64,000 nucleotides of DNA from Shinella zoogloeoides (GTDB taxonomy: Bacteria > Pseudomonadota > Alphaproteobacteria > Rhizobiales > Rhizobiaceae): contig NZ_CP093532.1 of the NCBI RefSeq assembly GCF_022682305.1, forward strand, positions 1 through 64,000, in the 5' to 3' direction. Both the position numbers and the translations under genes were made by a program. Numbering within the stretch: position 1 is the first letter of the stretch; each line of letters starts with the position of its first letter. The notes under the pieces are model-generated. The model was not told where the DNA came from. It ran no database searches and was given only the letters and a program-made list of their open reading frames with translations. Below are positions 17,828 through 26,333 of this stretch, in pieces.

Positions 17828-18098
17828 ACATAAGGAACCGGATATCGATCCGCCACGAGTTCATCGGTCATAGATCGTGGACGTTTAATGTTGTGCAGGG
17901 CACTACATAATGTGTCGAGATCATAAGATCGCAGGTGGAGAAGCCTCGGCGGGAGCGCATCGCGAACCGGCTAAGGCGCCCCACCTAGCTTGGCGGGCGG
18001 CTAGAATGATAAGGCGGGCAAAGTTCGCGCGCCTGAATTCCTTACAATCGAGCCCCGATCTCGGCTCTTCCGAGAAACAAACCATTCGGACACGTTTC
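17828..18098. other. Intergenic stretch between secretion genes and a glycosyltransferase
   Basis: About 270 bases. The frame of the next gene stays open upstream to 17910, but the encoded residues (Arg/Ala-rich) do not resemble a GT4 N terminus. I see no RNA gene, clear terminator or repeat here. It probably holds the promoter of the glycosyltransferase at 18099. Confidence 0.4.
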
Positions 18099-19235
18099 AT
18101 GCGGGTGCTGCATTTCTTCAAGACTTATTGGCCAGACACATTTGGGGGTGTTGAACGTACCATCCACGCACTTGCTAAAGGTTGCCGCTCCTATGGGATA
18201 GAAGCCGATGTCTTAGCGCTCAGCCCGAAGCCAGCGCCAGAGTATCTGGAGTTTGATGGTCACCGCATTTTCCAGGTAAAGCAGGACTTTGAGCTCGCTT
18301 CCACCGCCTTCTCCCACGACGTGTTTGGCAAATTCAGGGAGCTAAGCTCACGTGCGGATGTAGTTCATTTTCATTTTCCCTGGCCGTTTATGGATGTGGT
18401 CAATCTCGTCACGCCGCACGGCAAGCCAGTGGTCGTGACCTATCATTCGGACATTGTGAAACAGAAGGGCTTGCTGCGTCTCTACAGCCCGCTCATGCAT
18501 CACTTCTTGCGCGGTGCGGATCGGGTTGTGGCGACATCGCCAAACTACCTGGCATCAAGCGCGGTCCTCACCCGTTACCGACAAAAGGTCGACGTCATCC
18601 CGCTGGGTCTGGACGAGAATGATTATCCCGCACCTGATCCAGAACGAATGAGCTATTGGAGCAACCAGCTTCCCGAAGGCTTCTTTATGTTTGTCGGTGT
18701 GCTGCGCTATTACAAGGGAATCCGCTTCCTGCTCGATGCAGCGGCAAAGACCAATCTAGCGGTCGTCATTGTGGGCGGAGGTGGCTTGGAGAGAGAACTC
18801 AGGCAACGGGTGGAGAAGGAAAGGCTTTCGAACGTCTATCTGTTAGGAGCTCTTCCAGATCAGGATAAGACAGCGCTCCTTTCACTTTGTCGGGCACTGG
18901 TTTTTCCGTCTCACCTACGATCGGAAGCTTTTGGGCTCTCCTTGGTTGAGGCTGCAATGGCCGGTAAGCCAATGATCTCATGCGAGATCGGCACAGGCAC
19001 CAGTTTTGTTAACCTGGGTGGAGTGACCGGTTTGACGATCCCTCCGGCGGATCCAGAAAAGCTAGCTCAGGCCCTGCAGAGACTTTGGAGCAACCGGCAT
19101 GAGGCCGAGAGGTTCGGGCAAGCAGCTCGTGCTCGCTATGAGGCGATGTTTACCGCGCAAAGAATGGTCGGAGCGTACGTGGAGCTTTATCGAGCCATTG
19201 GCGGAGATCAAGGCACAGCAAATCTGGTCAGCTGA
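18099..19235 (+). CDS. GT4 family glycosyltransferase
   Basis: A glycosyltransferase of 378 aa. The N-terminal acceptor domain starts MRVLHFFKTYWPDTFGGVER. The C-terminal nucleotide-sugar domain has FVGVLRYYKGIRFLLDAA, HLRSEAFGLSLVEAAMAGKP and a following cluster of Gly. The ATG at 18099 is chosen because the Gly-Gly-Val-Glu loop should lie about 15 residues from the start. It is encoded separately on the plus strand after the secretion genes and ends 84 bases before the IS6 remnant, so it is the last surface-glycan gene before the mobile block. Confidence 0.9.
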   Translation: MRVLHFFKTYWPDTFGGVERTIHALAKGCRSYGIEADVLALSPKPAPEYLEFDGHRIFQVKQDFELASTAFSHDVFGKFRELSSRADVVHFHFPWPFMDVVNLVTPHGKPVVVTYHSDIVKQKGLLRLYSPLMHHFLRGADRVVATSPNYLASSAVLTRYRQKVDVIPLGLDENDYPAPDPERMSYWSNQLPEGFFMFVGVLRYYKGIRFLLDAAAKTNLAVVIVGGGGLERELRQRVEKERLSNVYLLGALPDQDKTALLSLCRALVFPSHLRSEAFGLSLVEAAMAGKPMISCEIGTGTSFVNLGGVTGLTIPPADPEKLAQALQRLWSNRHEAERFGQAARARYEAMFTAQRMVGAYVELYRAIGGDQGTANLVS

Positions 19236-19319
19236 GCTTTGTCGACAAGGTGCGGCTTCACGTTCGGGGGCCGGTTGATCTACGAGCGGGTAGCTAGGAT
19301 CGGCCATGGAGACTTCATC

Positions 19320-19769
19320 GGGGCGTGTTGCAAACTTTTAGCTAGGTCAGAGGACCCCATTTCGGAGCTGATTTTCAGGCTTTGTTAACTTTTTGCAGTC
19401 CGAAGAGGCGCGCAAGCAGATCATTCTGATCGTTCACGGTCCAGCCTCCGGAAAAGCCGAAGCCTTTCCTCAACCACAGCATCGCCTCGAAACCGGCGAT
19501 GGTTCGCCGCGCTGTATTGAACGATTGGAAGCCGCCGATCTTCGGCATGTTCTTCTTTACTCGGAAATGGTCGCTTTCGATGCCCTGCTGGAGGTGCTTG
19601 GTAACATAATGAACTGGATCCGGATGTAGAAGCCCGTCGCCGACGGCCGTCTTGATCGTTGACGGGAAGGTGTTGGCCCCGTCCGTCCCTATTCTGTTCG
19701 GTGACAACAAGGGGTCATCTTTAAGCATCTTGCGGAAGAACCGTTGGGCGGCGTCGAGATCGCGCTTAG
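19320..19769 (-). pseudogene. IS6-family transposase remnant (C-terminal part)
   Basis: The minus-strand frame from about 19769 to 19375 encodes the C-terminal half of an IS6/IS26-type DDE transposase (TDGANTFPSTIKTAVGDG, HYVTKHLQQGIESDHFRVKK, ARRTIAGFEAMLWLRKG). The left end around 19320 carries GTGTTGCAAA, the core of IS6 terminal repeats. The N-terminal half is missing: the frame stops abruptly at the left end of the phosphite transposon at 19770. The missing part is not found on its far side. Confidence 0.82.
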
Positions 19770-20035
19770 CTGTAGCGGCTTGCCAACATAAGCGCCTCTG
19801 CTCGCAAACATCGGCATTTTCTGCTCGAATTATCTGACAATGGAGCGGGCGTCGTGCTCACGCTCTTTGCCAATGTGCTCGCAAACATCCGGGTCTGCTT
19901 GCAAACATCCCCCACGTGCTCAGATTAATTGCCAGCGACGGCATGGTCAAACCGGGACGCCTGCCTGTCGTAGTTGCTCGGTCAGCTGACGGGAATATTC
20001 GGGATCAAGGGTGCCCGCCAGGAAGGCGCGGATAT
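19770..20035. repeat. Left 266-bp inverted end of the phosphite transposon
   Basis: Matches 28398-28663 in inverted orientation with one difference that I can see (CCC versus CGC near 19910). It contains repeated 14-mers of the type TGCTCGCAAACATC at 19799, 19876 and 19896, a diverged copy at 19777 and a half copy at 19822. This is the arrangement expected for multiple transposase-binding sites. It also includes the last 27 codons of the tniB-like gene. Confidence 0.9.
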
Positions 20036-20927
20036 CCGACGGCCGAGCATTGAGGTGCGTGACCAGAGCCGTCGCATCGTAACCATTTCGGGTCAACGTC
20101 GGTTCGAGATCGTCGATGGCGCGGGACAGGACCTGCTCGACGATTTCGGCGGTAACCGGCTTGGCGCCGAGGCGAAAGCCCTGCTCGAATGCGAGGGTGA
20201 GATGCATCTCGATCTGAAGCGGCGTGCGCAAACGTTCGGCGATGAGGTCGATGGCTTCTTCCTCGAGGAGTTCGCCAACCTTTACGCCTTCGGCCGCACA
20301 GGCGCCAAGCAGCCAGGCAACATAGTCGCGGCGCGCGGAGCCGATCCCCTCGTAGTCAAAAATGGTCGTGCGGTAGCCAATCTCCTCCATTTGCGGCCGG
20401 CGCAGATCATTGCGCAACCGGGGATGCCCGACAAGAAGTACGGAAAGGAGCACGCCGGCGTCGGCGACCACCTCCATCAGTCGCTTCAGGCCGGTTAAGG
20501 TCTTGTGGTGCAGGTCATGGGCCTCGTCGACCACGAGGACGATCGGCCGTTTGCCTTTTTTCATGATGTCGCGCAGGTCGCGCTCCCGGCGCTCGGCCTG
20601 CTTGGGGATCTTGACCTGCGCACGATCGCCGGGAGACAAGTCGTAGAACAGGGCTTCAATGAGCGATGGCAGCGAAGTGCGCCGCTTGTCGACCGCCAGC
20701 GATTTGGCGAGTGCGACCTTGCCGGCTTTGGTGAGTTCGGCCTCGATGCGGCGCAAAAGGTGGGTTTTCCCCGAACCGACCAGGCCGGAGACCACGACAA
20801 GCCGACCGGTCTGGACGGCCGCACACACCTCGCGGATGATCGTGCGCTGATGCTCGGTCTCAAAGTTGCCGGCCCCTTGGAAAGGCCGGTCGAGGCCGTA
20901 ACTGGATTGAACGTCAGCGAGCATCAT
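19947..20927 (-). CDS. tniB: TniB/TnsC-like AAA ATPase of the transposon
   Basis: A transposition helper ATPase of 326 aa. Walker A GLVGSGKT lies at residues 48-55 and Walker B VLVVDEAHD at about 130-138. The remainder is the AAA lid and a C-terminal region of the ExeA/TniB type. In Tn5053, Tn7 and Mu relatives this protein binds DNA and delivers the transposase to target. Its ATG overlaps the transposase stop as ATGA. Its last codons lie in the 266-bp inverted end, so a second copy of its C terminus exists at 28404-28487. Confidence 0.88.
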   Translation of the reverse strand: MMLADVQSSYGLDRPFQGAGNFETEHQRTIIREVCAAVQTGRLVVVSGLVGSGKTHLLRRIEAELTKAGKVALAKSLAVDKRRTSLPSLIEALFYDLSPGDRAQVKIPKQAERRERDLRDIMKKGKRPIVLVVDEAHDLHHKTLTGLKRLMEVVADAGVLLSVLLVGHPRLRNDLRRPQMEEIGYRTTIFDYEGIGSARRDYVAWLLGACAAEGVKVGELLEEEAIDLIAERLRTPLQIEMHLTLAFEQGFRLGAKPVTAEIVEQVLSRAIDDLEPTLTRNGYDATALVTHLNARPSDIRAFLAGTLDPEYSRQLTEQLRQAGVPV

Positions 20928-22576
20928 TCTTCCTTTCTTCGCGCCTGGAAGCGTTCGCGGATACGGGCCGCGATCATCTTTTTGTCGAGTGTTTCTCCAA
21001 GCAGTTCATTGATGAAGGCGCGGTCACCGGCATTCATCGCGCCGATCGGCCGGCCGAGCTGGTCGGCGATGGCCCCACGGGCTGCGAGGCCATTTGGATA
21101 AGCGGTCTCTATTGCGGGTTCCGGAAACGGTGTCCGCCGTACACTCAGCCCAGCCGTGGTCGGGGGCAGCGAAGGCAATGGACGATCCCCGCCGGTGACC
21201 GCGGCGCGGGGGAGCCCAAGTTGGTCTGCCAGGCGCACCACCTTGTCGAGCCGCTCTTCGAGCTTGCTCTTCTGGTATTTGCGATAGCGAAAGAGGGGAA
21301 CCGCCCCGCGCGAAGGTTGGAATGGACCGAAGCGCTTGCCCTCATGCTCGACGAACAGTTCCTGATCGAACAGGCCCCAGAGCAAGGTCACCGTTTCGCC
21401 GGCAAGTTCGGGCTCGACCTCATAGGATGCGCCTTCGACCGATACGGTCGCGTCTCCAGCAACCGTCCGTCGTTCCGGTTCGCGCGCAAAGGCGCAGAAC
21501 CGCTCCCAGGAGCACATCGCCCGCACCCCGTCAGGAGGAAGATGCCGCAGCCAATCCTCGATGCGTGCATGAGACTCTGTGCGATGGTCGCCGTTATTGT
21601 AGGTGACCAAGGCGCGCCTGAGCCAAAGGTTGGCTTCCTCTTCGTCCTTCGGCTTGTGGAAATGATAGAGGGTCTCGTGCACTTCCTTGATCGTGCGAAA
21701 CGGCCGCTCGACCTTGCCTTTCGCTCGCGCCGGCGTGCGCCGCTCGCTGTCCGACGGGGGCATATGCGTGAGAACCCGGACACCAAGGCTACCCATGACG
21801 GACTGGAAAACGCGCGAGCGGCTCACCGGCCCGTTATCCATATGGATGGTCGTTGGAATCCCCTGAAGCGGCAGTTCCGGTTCAGGCTTGGCGGCGAAGG
21901 CATTGTAGAGAAAGCGCAAGGCGGACTCCGCGTCCTCGCCGTAGACGGAGCGGTATTCCTGATAGCTCGCGCCGGAGCGATCATCGACCACGGAGAACAG
22001 CATCAGCGTCGGCCGGCCGCGCCCTTCCTCGACCCAAAGCGGCGCTTCCACCTGCTTCAGGTCGGACGGGCTCATGTCGAAGTGCCAGAGTTCGTTGGAA
22101 CGCCGCGCCTGGAATCGGACGGCAGCCACCGGGCGGGTGACGCGCGCATAATCCAGGCCGGAAACACGCAGCAGCCGATCGACCGTTGCGCGTTTCAAGA
22201 TGCCGGGCGGTGCACGGACCAGGCCATCGGGCGTCACCACGCCGTCTTCCTCAAGCAGCTTGATGGCGCGCGCCGTGGAGATATGCCGCCCCTTCCGGTT
22301 CGCCGTTCTGATCTTCAGGGCCGCGATGATTTCGGCATAGGTTTCCATCTCCGGCTGCGGGGCGATCCGGGAGGTTCCGTGATCGGCGCGCCGTACGGAT
22401 TTCGGGCGGTTCAACTCCCGCAGCGCCCGATACAGGGTCCAGATCGAGATGCCGTAGGCATCGGCGGCACGAGCAACAATCTCGGTACGGCCTGGATCAC
22501 GGGGAGAAAGCAGCGACAATCGGCGTCGAAGATCGACAAGAGCCTCTCCGGGCGGCCGCTTTCTCCGCTCAGCCAT
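20924..22576 (-). CDS. tniA: TniA-like DDE transposase
   Basis: A transposase of 550 aa. The N-terminal DNA-binding region includes an HTH-like segment (DAYGISIWTLYRALRELNRP). It is followed by an rve integrase core with HFDMSPSD (Asp167), IHMDNGPVSRS (Asp247) and AKGKVERPFRT (Glu290), then a Mu-C-type beta-barrel region and a basic C terminus that may contact the ATPase. The ATG at 22576 overlaps the resolvase stop (ATGGCTGA), which fixes the start. It joins transposon ends to target DNA together with the TniB-like ATPase. Confidence 0.9.
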   Translation of the reverse strand: MAERRKRPPGEALVDLRRRLSLLSPRDPGRTEIVARAADAYGISIWTLYRALRELNRPKSVRRADHGTSRIAPQPEMETYAEIIAALKIRTANRKGRHISTARAIKLLEEDGVVTPDGLVRAPPGILKRATVDRLLRVSGLDYARVTRPVAAVRFQARRSNELWHFDMSPSDLKQVEAPLWVEEGRGRPTLMLFSVVDDRSGASYQEYRSVYGEDAESALRFLYNAFAAKPEPELPLQGIPTTIHMDNGPVSRSRVFQSVMGSLGVRVLTHMPPSDSERRTPARAKGKVERPFRTIKEVHETLYHFHKPKDEEEANLWLRRALVTYNNGDHRTESHARIEDWLRHLPPDGVRAMCSWERFCAFAREPERRTVAGDATVSVEGASYEVEPELAGETVTLLWGLFDQELFVEHEGKRFGPFQPSRGAVPLFRYRKYQKSKLEERLDKVVRLADQLGLPRAAVTGGDRPLPSLPPTTAGLSVRRTPFPEPAIETAYPNGLAARGAIADQLGRPIGAMNAGDRAFINELLGETLDKKMIAARIRERFQARRKEE

Positions 22577-23171
22577 GGACGTCCTCGGATTCCACTGTTT
22601 TGGGAGAGCCACCCTTCTTGCCGATATGACGATAGAGGGTTGCAACAGAAACCCCCATGCGCTGCGCAATATTGCGTACCGGTATGCTGCCTTCCTTCAT
22701 CAGGGCGCGCGCCGCGGCAATATCGCCCGGGCGCATCGCGGGCGGGCGGCCACCCTTGCGGCCACGTTGCCGCGCCTCGACCAGTCCAGCCGTCGTGCGT
22801 TCGCGGATCAGAGCACGTTCGAACTGGGCGATCGCACCGAAGACATGGAAGGTCAGCATGCCGCCCGGCGTCGTCGTATCAATGCTCTCGGTCAAGGACA
22901 CGAGCCCGATCTTCGCGCGCTCCAACTCTTCCGCCGTCGCGATGAGCTTCTTTAGCGATCGCGCCAACCGATCGAGTTTCCAGACAACGAGCGTGTCACC
23001 AGTGCGAAGCACGTCGGAGAGAATTCGGCCCAATTCCGGGCGGTCATCGCGAGCGCCTGACCCGCGCTCGGTAAACACCTTCTCGCAACCGGCGCGTCTC
23101 AGCGCCTCAAGCTGAAGCTCCGGATTTTGATCGATCGTGCTGACCCTGGCGTACCCGACCCGCATAGCCAT
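22569..23171 (-). CDS. tniR: Serine resolvase of the transposon (TniR-like)
   Basis: A small serine recombinase of about 200 aa. The catalytic domain has RVGYARVSTIDQNPELQ with the nucleophile Ser, then LVVWKLDRLARSLKKL and FGAIAQFERALIRERT, and a C-terminal HTH (GVSVATLYRHIG). It should resolve replicative cointegrates at a res site, probably in the 23172-23360 interval. Starts at 23171 (MAMRVGY) and 23165 (MRVGY) are both possible. The gene is coupled to tniA. Confidence 0.9.
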   Translation of the reverse strand: MAMRVGYARVSTIDQNPELQLEALRRAGCEKVFTERGSGARDDRPELGRILSDVLRTGDTLVVWKLDRLARSLKKLIATAEELERAKIGLVSLTESIDTTTPGGMLTFHVFGAIAQFERALIRERTTAGLVEARQRGRKGGRPPAMRPGDIAAARALMKEGSIPVRNIAQRMGVSVATLYRHIGKKGGSPKTVESEDVHG

Positions 23172-23360
23172 CCAAATGTTCTTGAAAGTCGTTGGACACA
23201 TAGCATTTTGCGACAACCGTTTCTATAACAGTTTTGAGAAGATTCCATCGCGCCATTCAAGGGGCGTGACGGCATGCGCTATGGCATGCTCAAAAACCCT
23301 CGTTTATGACAAACGATCCATGGAAACCAACTATGTGTCTGACGGCCGAATATTCGCGAC

Positions 23361-23540
23361 ATGGAGCAGGGAACCTTACGCATCGAAAATCGGGCGGTCC
23401 CCGATCTTGTCCCCCTTGTATGGGATACTCCGGGAATTGAGGCGGCGATACCAAAGGATGCGGTCGGCCAGGCCGTTACCATGTTCGAGCCGCAGGAATG
23501 CGCCAACTACTTCAAATCTTGCGGATATGACCCCGAGTAA
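23361..23540 (+). pseudogene. IS630-family transposase fragment (C terminus)
   Basis: The plus-strand frame ends with MFEPQECANYF then SCGYDPE and a stop. This ECANYF-x-GYD ending is characteristic of IS630-type transposases. Only about 60 codons remain and there is an in-frame stop at 23340. The fragment overlaps the 3' end of the LysR gene by 29 bases. It marks an old insertion inside the transposon between the resolvase and the cargo. Confidence 0.6.
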
Positions 23541-24432
23541 TGTGGACGTGCTCTAGGTCACCCAGAGGGGCGCTCGCATCGAGTATAACCTTAAGCGCGA
23601 TTGCTTCCGGTGAACCATCCTCCATATGTACGGGATGTACAGCCCACACAGACTTTTCGAGAACCACATTCTCAACAGAAACCTCATAAAGCCTACCCGA
23701 CGCGAGCTCATCGAGGACAGTGCTCCTCATCACGATCGAAATGCCGAGACCAGCTCGAACTGCATGCTTCACAGCCTCAGTGCTCCCGACATTGAATGAG
23801 ATTGGGAATTGCTCTGCCGCTTGGCCGAAGGCCTCGCGGAGCACGGATCCGGTACCGGTTCCACGTTCTCCGCCAATGAGGGACTCTTGAAATAACTCTG
23901 CCGCTTCAATTGTTTTTCGCGTCCTCCAATTATGCTGTGGGGATACGATTATTACCAGCTTTTCCTTCCGCCAAAGGCGGGCTTGATATCCTTTTCGATC
24001 GTCCCACCATTCGGTAAAGGCTAGATCAATCTCCTTCCTCAAGAGCTTTTCGATGATTTCAGGATTTGAGGCAACGGCCACCTCAGGTGGCCGGCCTTGA
24101 GCATCCTGTAAACGCTTCAAGTGGACTGGCAAAATATAGGTACCGATGTTAGTACTGGCACCCAACGTAATCCGGCCGCTGTGCAGGCGGTCCAGAGATC
24201 TCTTCGTGACGGTCAAAAGGCTGCGTGCGAATGGCAAGAATACGAGCCCTTGCCGAGTCGGCACACACTTGTCCTTCCTCCTCTCGACCAGCCGCACCCC
24301 TAGTATATCCTCCAATCGTTTCACATTATGTGAGACAGTCGGTTGGGATATCTGAAGCCGTCGCGACGCCTCGTGAAAGCTGCCAGTTTCGATTACCTCT
24401 ATGAATGCTGCGACATGCGAAAGGCTAAACAT
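23512..24432 (-). CDS. ptxE: LysR-family regulator of phosphite oxidation
   Basis: A LysR-type regulator of 306 aa with an N-terminal winged helix (MFSLSHVAAFIEVIETGSFH, ASRRLQISQPTVSHNVKRLE) and a periplasmic-binding-like effector domain (about 90-300). It is the last gene of a same-strand run ptxA-B-C-D-E, 12 bases after the dehydrogenase gene, which is the order of the ptxABCDE operon of Pseudomonas stutzeri. By analogy it would regulate the operon. Confidence 0.85.
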   Translation of the reverse strand: MFSLSHVAAFIEVIETGSFHEASRRLQISQPTVSHNVKRLEDILGVRLVERRKDKCVPTRQGLVFLPFARSLLTVTKRSLDRLHSGRITLGASTNIGTYILPVHLKRLQDAQGRPPEVAVASNPEIIEKLLRKEIDLAFTEWWDDRKGYQARLWRKEKLVIIVSPQHNWRTRKTIEAAELFQESLIGGERGTGTGSVLREAFGQAAEQFPISFNVGSTEAVKHAVRAGLGISIVMRSTVLDELASGRLYEVSVENVVLEKSVWAVHPVHMEDGSPEAIALKVILDASAPLGDLEHVHITRGHIRKI

Positions 24433-24444
24433 TACTTTCTCTAA

Positions 24445-25443
24445 TCAAGGAATTAGTTGAACCTCGTTAATTGCCGCACGAGGTCTTCGGCCTTGGACAA
24501 AATCTATAATGTTGTCAGCAGCCTCGTGCTCGATAGCCAAACGCGACTTCGCCACTGCTGAGCCTATGTGGGGTGTCAAGATCGAATCATGTTCGCGATT
24601 GAGGAGACCCCCGTGGACCTTGTCAGGCCGGTCGGGTCTGGCCCAGTCCTCCATCTCATAAACATCAGCGGCGTAGCCTCCCAAGCGCCCCGCCTGCAAT
24701 GCAGCGACAACAGCCTCTTCATCAACCACGCTTCCGCGTGCAGGATTAATAAGAAGTGCTCCTTTGGGCATTTTGGCGAGTTGTTCAGCGCCGAGGAGAT
24801 GCTTCGTTTCGGCCGAAAGCGGGAGTGCACACACAAGAAAGGTAGACGACGAGATCAACTGGTCAAATTCAAGAGGCTTTACGTTCAGTCTGATCTCATC
24901 GGCTTTGTCCAGGGATTGACGATCCCAGTACGACACAATGGCGCCGAAGGTACTTAGGCGCTGTGCTATAGCTTTTCCGATCGCTCCCATCCCTAAAATG
25001 CCGATTGCTGTGCCCTGCAGCCCAAGGCCGTAAAACCGAGGGCGCCAACCTTTGTAATCCCTCCTGACGCTCTTGTCGCCTGGCAGAATGTGCCGCCCAA
25101 GAGCAATCATCAGACCGATTGTAAGTTCGGCTGTCGGGTCAGTGAGAAGATCGGACACTATCGTGACGTGGACTCCACGCTGCGTGCAGGCTTCGATGTC
25201 GAAGTTATCGAAGCCTTTCAGCGCACATGCCACAAGTTGAAGATCGGGAGCGTGCGCGAGTACAGACGCGTCGATCATGTCCGGCATGAACGCCATCATC
25301 GCCTTGGCGTCGCTCAATTCTGCGAGCAGTTTCTCGCGGGGCCATGTATCATCAGTATCGTTGCAAACTAAACGAGCGTGGGGAGATAGCTTTGAGATAA
25401 TCTCCTCGTGGACGCGATGGGTGATTACTACCTTTGGGAGCAT
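24445..25443 (-). CDS. ptxD: Phosphite dehydrogenase
   Basis: Oxidises phosphite to phosphate with reduction of NAD(P). The protein has 332 aa and belongs to the D-2-hydroxyacid dehydrogenase family. It matches the known PtxD landmarks closely: MLPKVVITHRVHEEI at the start, CALKGFDNFD with Lys76, the Rossmann loop GILGMGAIG, NPARGSVVDE with Arg236, YEMEDWARPDRP with Glu265 and TPHIGSA with His292. The cofactor loop reads SYWDRQS, where Pseudomonas stutzeri PtxD has YHEAK. The Arg after the acidic residue could widen use toward NADP (inference). The gene follows ptxC after 13 bases. Confidence 0.95.
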   Translation of the reverse strand: MLPKVVITHRVHEEIISKLSPHARLVCNDTDDTWPREKLLAELSDAKAMMAFMPDMIDASVLAHAPDLQLVACALKGFDNFDIEACTQRGVHVTIVSDLLTDPTAELTIGLMIALGRHILPGDKSVRRDYKGWRPRFYGLGLQGTAIGILGMGAIGKAIAQRLSTFGAIVSYWDRQSLDKADEIRLNVKPLEFDQLISSSTFLVCALPLSAETKHLLGAEQLAKMPKGALLINPARGSVVDEEAVVAALQAGRLGGYAADVYEMEDWARPDRPDKVHGGLLNREHDSILTPHIGSAVAKSRLAIEHEAADNIIDFVQGRRPRAAINEVQLIP

Positions 25444-25456
25444 TTAATTTATCCTT

Positions 25457-26266
25457 CTATTGCAGCTGGCGGCGGAGGAGAGCGCCGACCTGGTCAACGA
25501 TGGTGACCATCAGAAGGACAACGAGCATGATCGCAAGAACCTCCTGATAATTCATGATCCGGAGGGATGTCATCAACTCGAAACCGATACCACCAGCTCC
25601 CACAGTGCCCAGGATTGTCGAGGCGCGGAAGTTGTACTCCCACCGATAGATGGTCACATCGGCCAATTGCGGTAGAACTTGTGGCAAGATCGCCCGCGTC
25701 ACGATCTGGAACGGCGACGCACCAGCTGCGCGTGCGGCTTCTATAGGCGCATTATCGCAATGCTCGATCGCCTCCGCAAAGAACTTGCCCACCATGCCAA
25801 CCGAGTGAAGACCAAGAGCCAGCACGCCTGGGAGCGCTCCAAATCCCACTGCCGCCACGAAGACGATGCCCATAATCAGCTCCGGGATCGACCGTAGACC
25901 ATTCAACAATCCACGCGAGATCATATAGATGACAGCGTTGGGTGCTGTTTTCCCTGAGGCGAAAAAGCCAACTGGAAGTGATATCAGTACCGCGATCGCA
26001 GTCCCAGCTATACTCATCGCCAGAGTGTCGATGAGAGGGCTGATCCACTCCAAGCCTCGGTTGAAATCCGGGGGAAACATTTCCGTACCGAGCTGCCAGA
26101 GCGCAGGAAACCCAGATCCCAGACGCTCCAGATCAAGAAGACCGGAGTGATAACTGCTAACAATGATCACACACGCAATTGCCAACGCGATCACGCCAGC
26201 TCTGGTCCAAGCTTTGTTTTGATGTTGAAGGATAGAGTCGTAGTCGGCCGACGGCTGTGTCATCAC
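25457..26266 (-). CDS. ptxC: Phosphite/phosphonate ABC transporter permease
   Basis: An inner-membrane permease of 269 aa, PhnE type, with about six hydrophobic segments. The ATPase-contact loop is EAARAAGASPFQIVTRAILPQ, the EAA motif of binding-protein-dependent importers. GTVGAGGIGFELMTSLR near the end is typical of PhnE/PtxC. It pairs with the ATPase and binding protein encoded just upstream to import phosphite. Two adjacent ATGs at 26266 and 26263 are both possible starts. Confidence 0.93.
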   Translation of the reverse strand: MMTQPSADYDSILQHQNKAWTRAGVIALAIACVIIVSSYHSGLLDLERLGSGFPALWQLGTEMFPPDFNRGLEWISPLIDTLAMSIAGTAIAVLISLPVGFFASGKTAPNAVIYMISRGLLNGLRSIPELIMGIVFVAAVGFGALPGVLALGLHSVGMVGKFFAEAIEHCDNAPIEAARAAGASPFQIVTRAILPQVLPQLADVTIYRWEYNFRASTILGTVGAGGIGFELMTSLRIMNYQEVLAIMLVVLLMVTIVDQVGALLRRQLQ

Positions 26267-26333
26267 ATATCCTGGAAGAAAGGACGCAGGCCAGCGCCTG
26301 CGTCGAAAGGTGAGAAACTGTCTCGAACGCGCC

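Noticed and set aside
21221..22945. 574-codon plus-strand frame across the tniA and resolvase genes
   Set aside because: Antisense to two well-supported genes; His/Arg/Gly-rich product typical of a mirrored reading frame.
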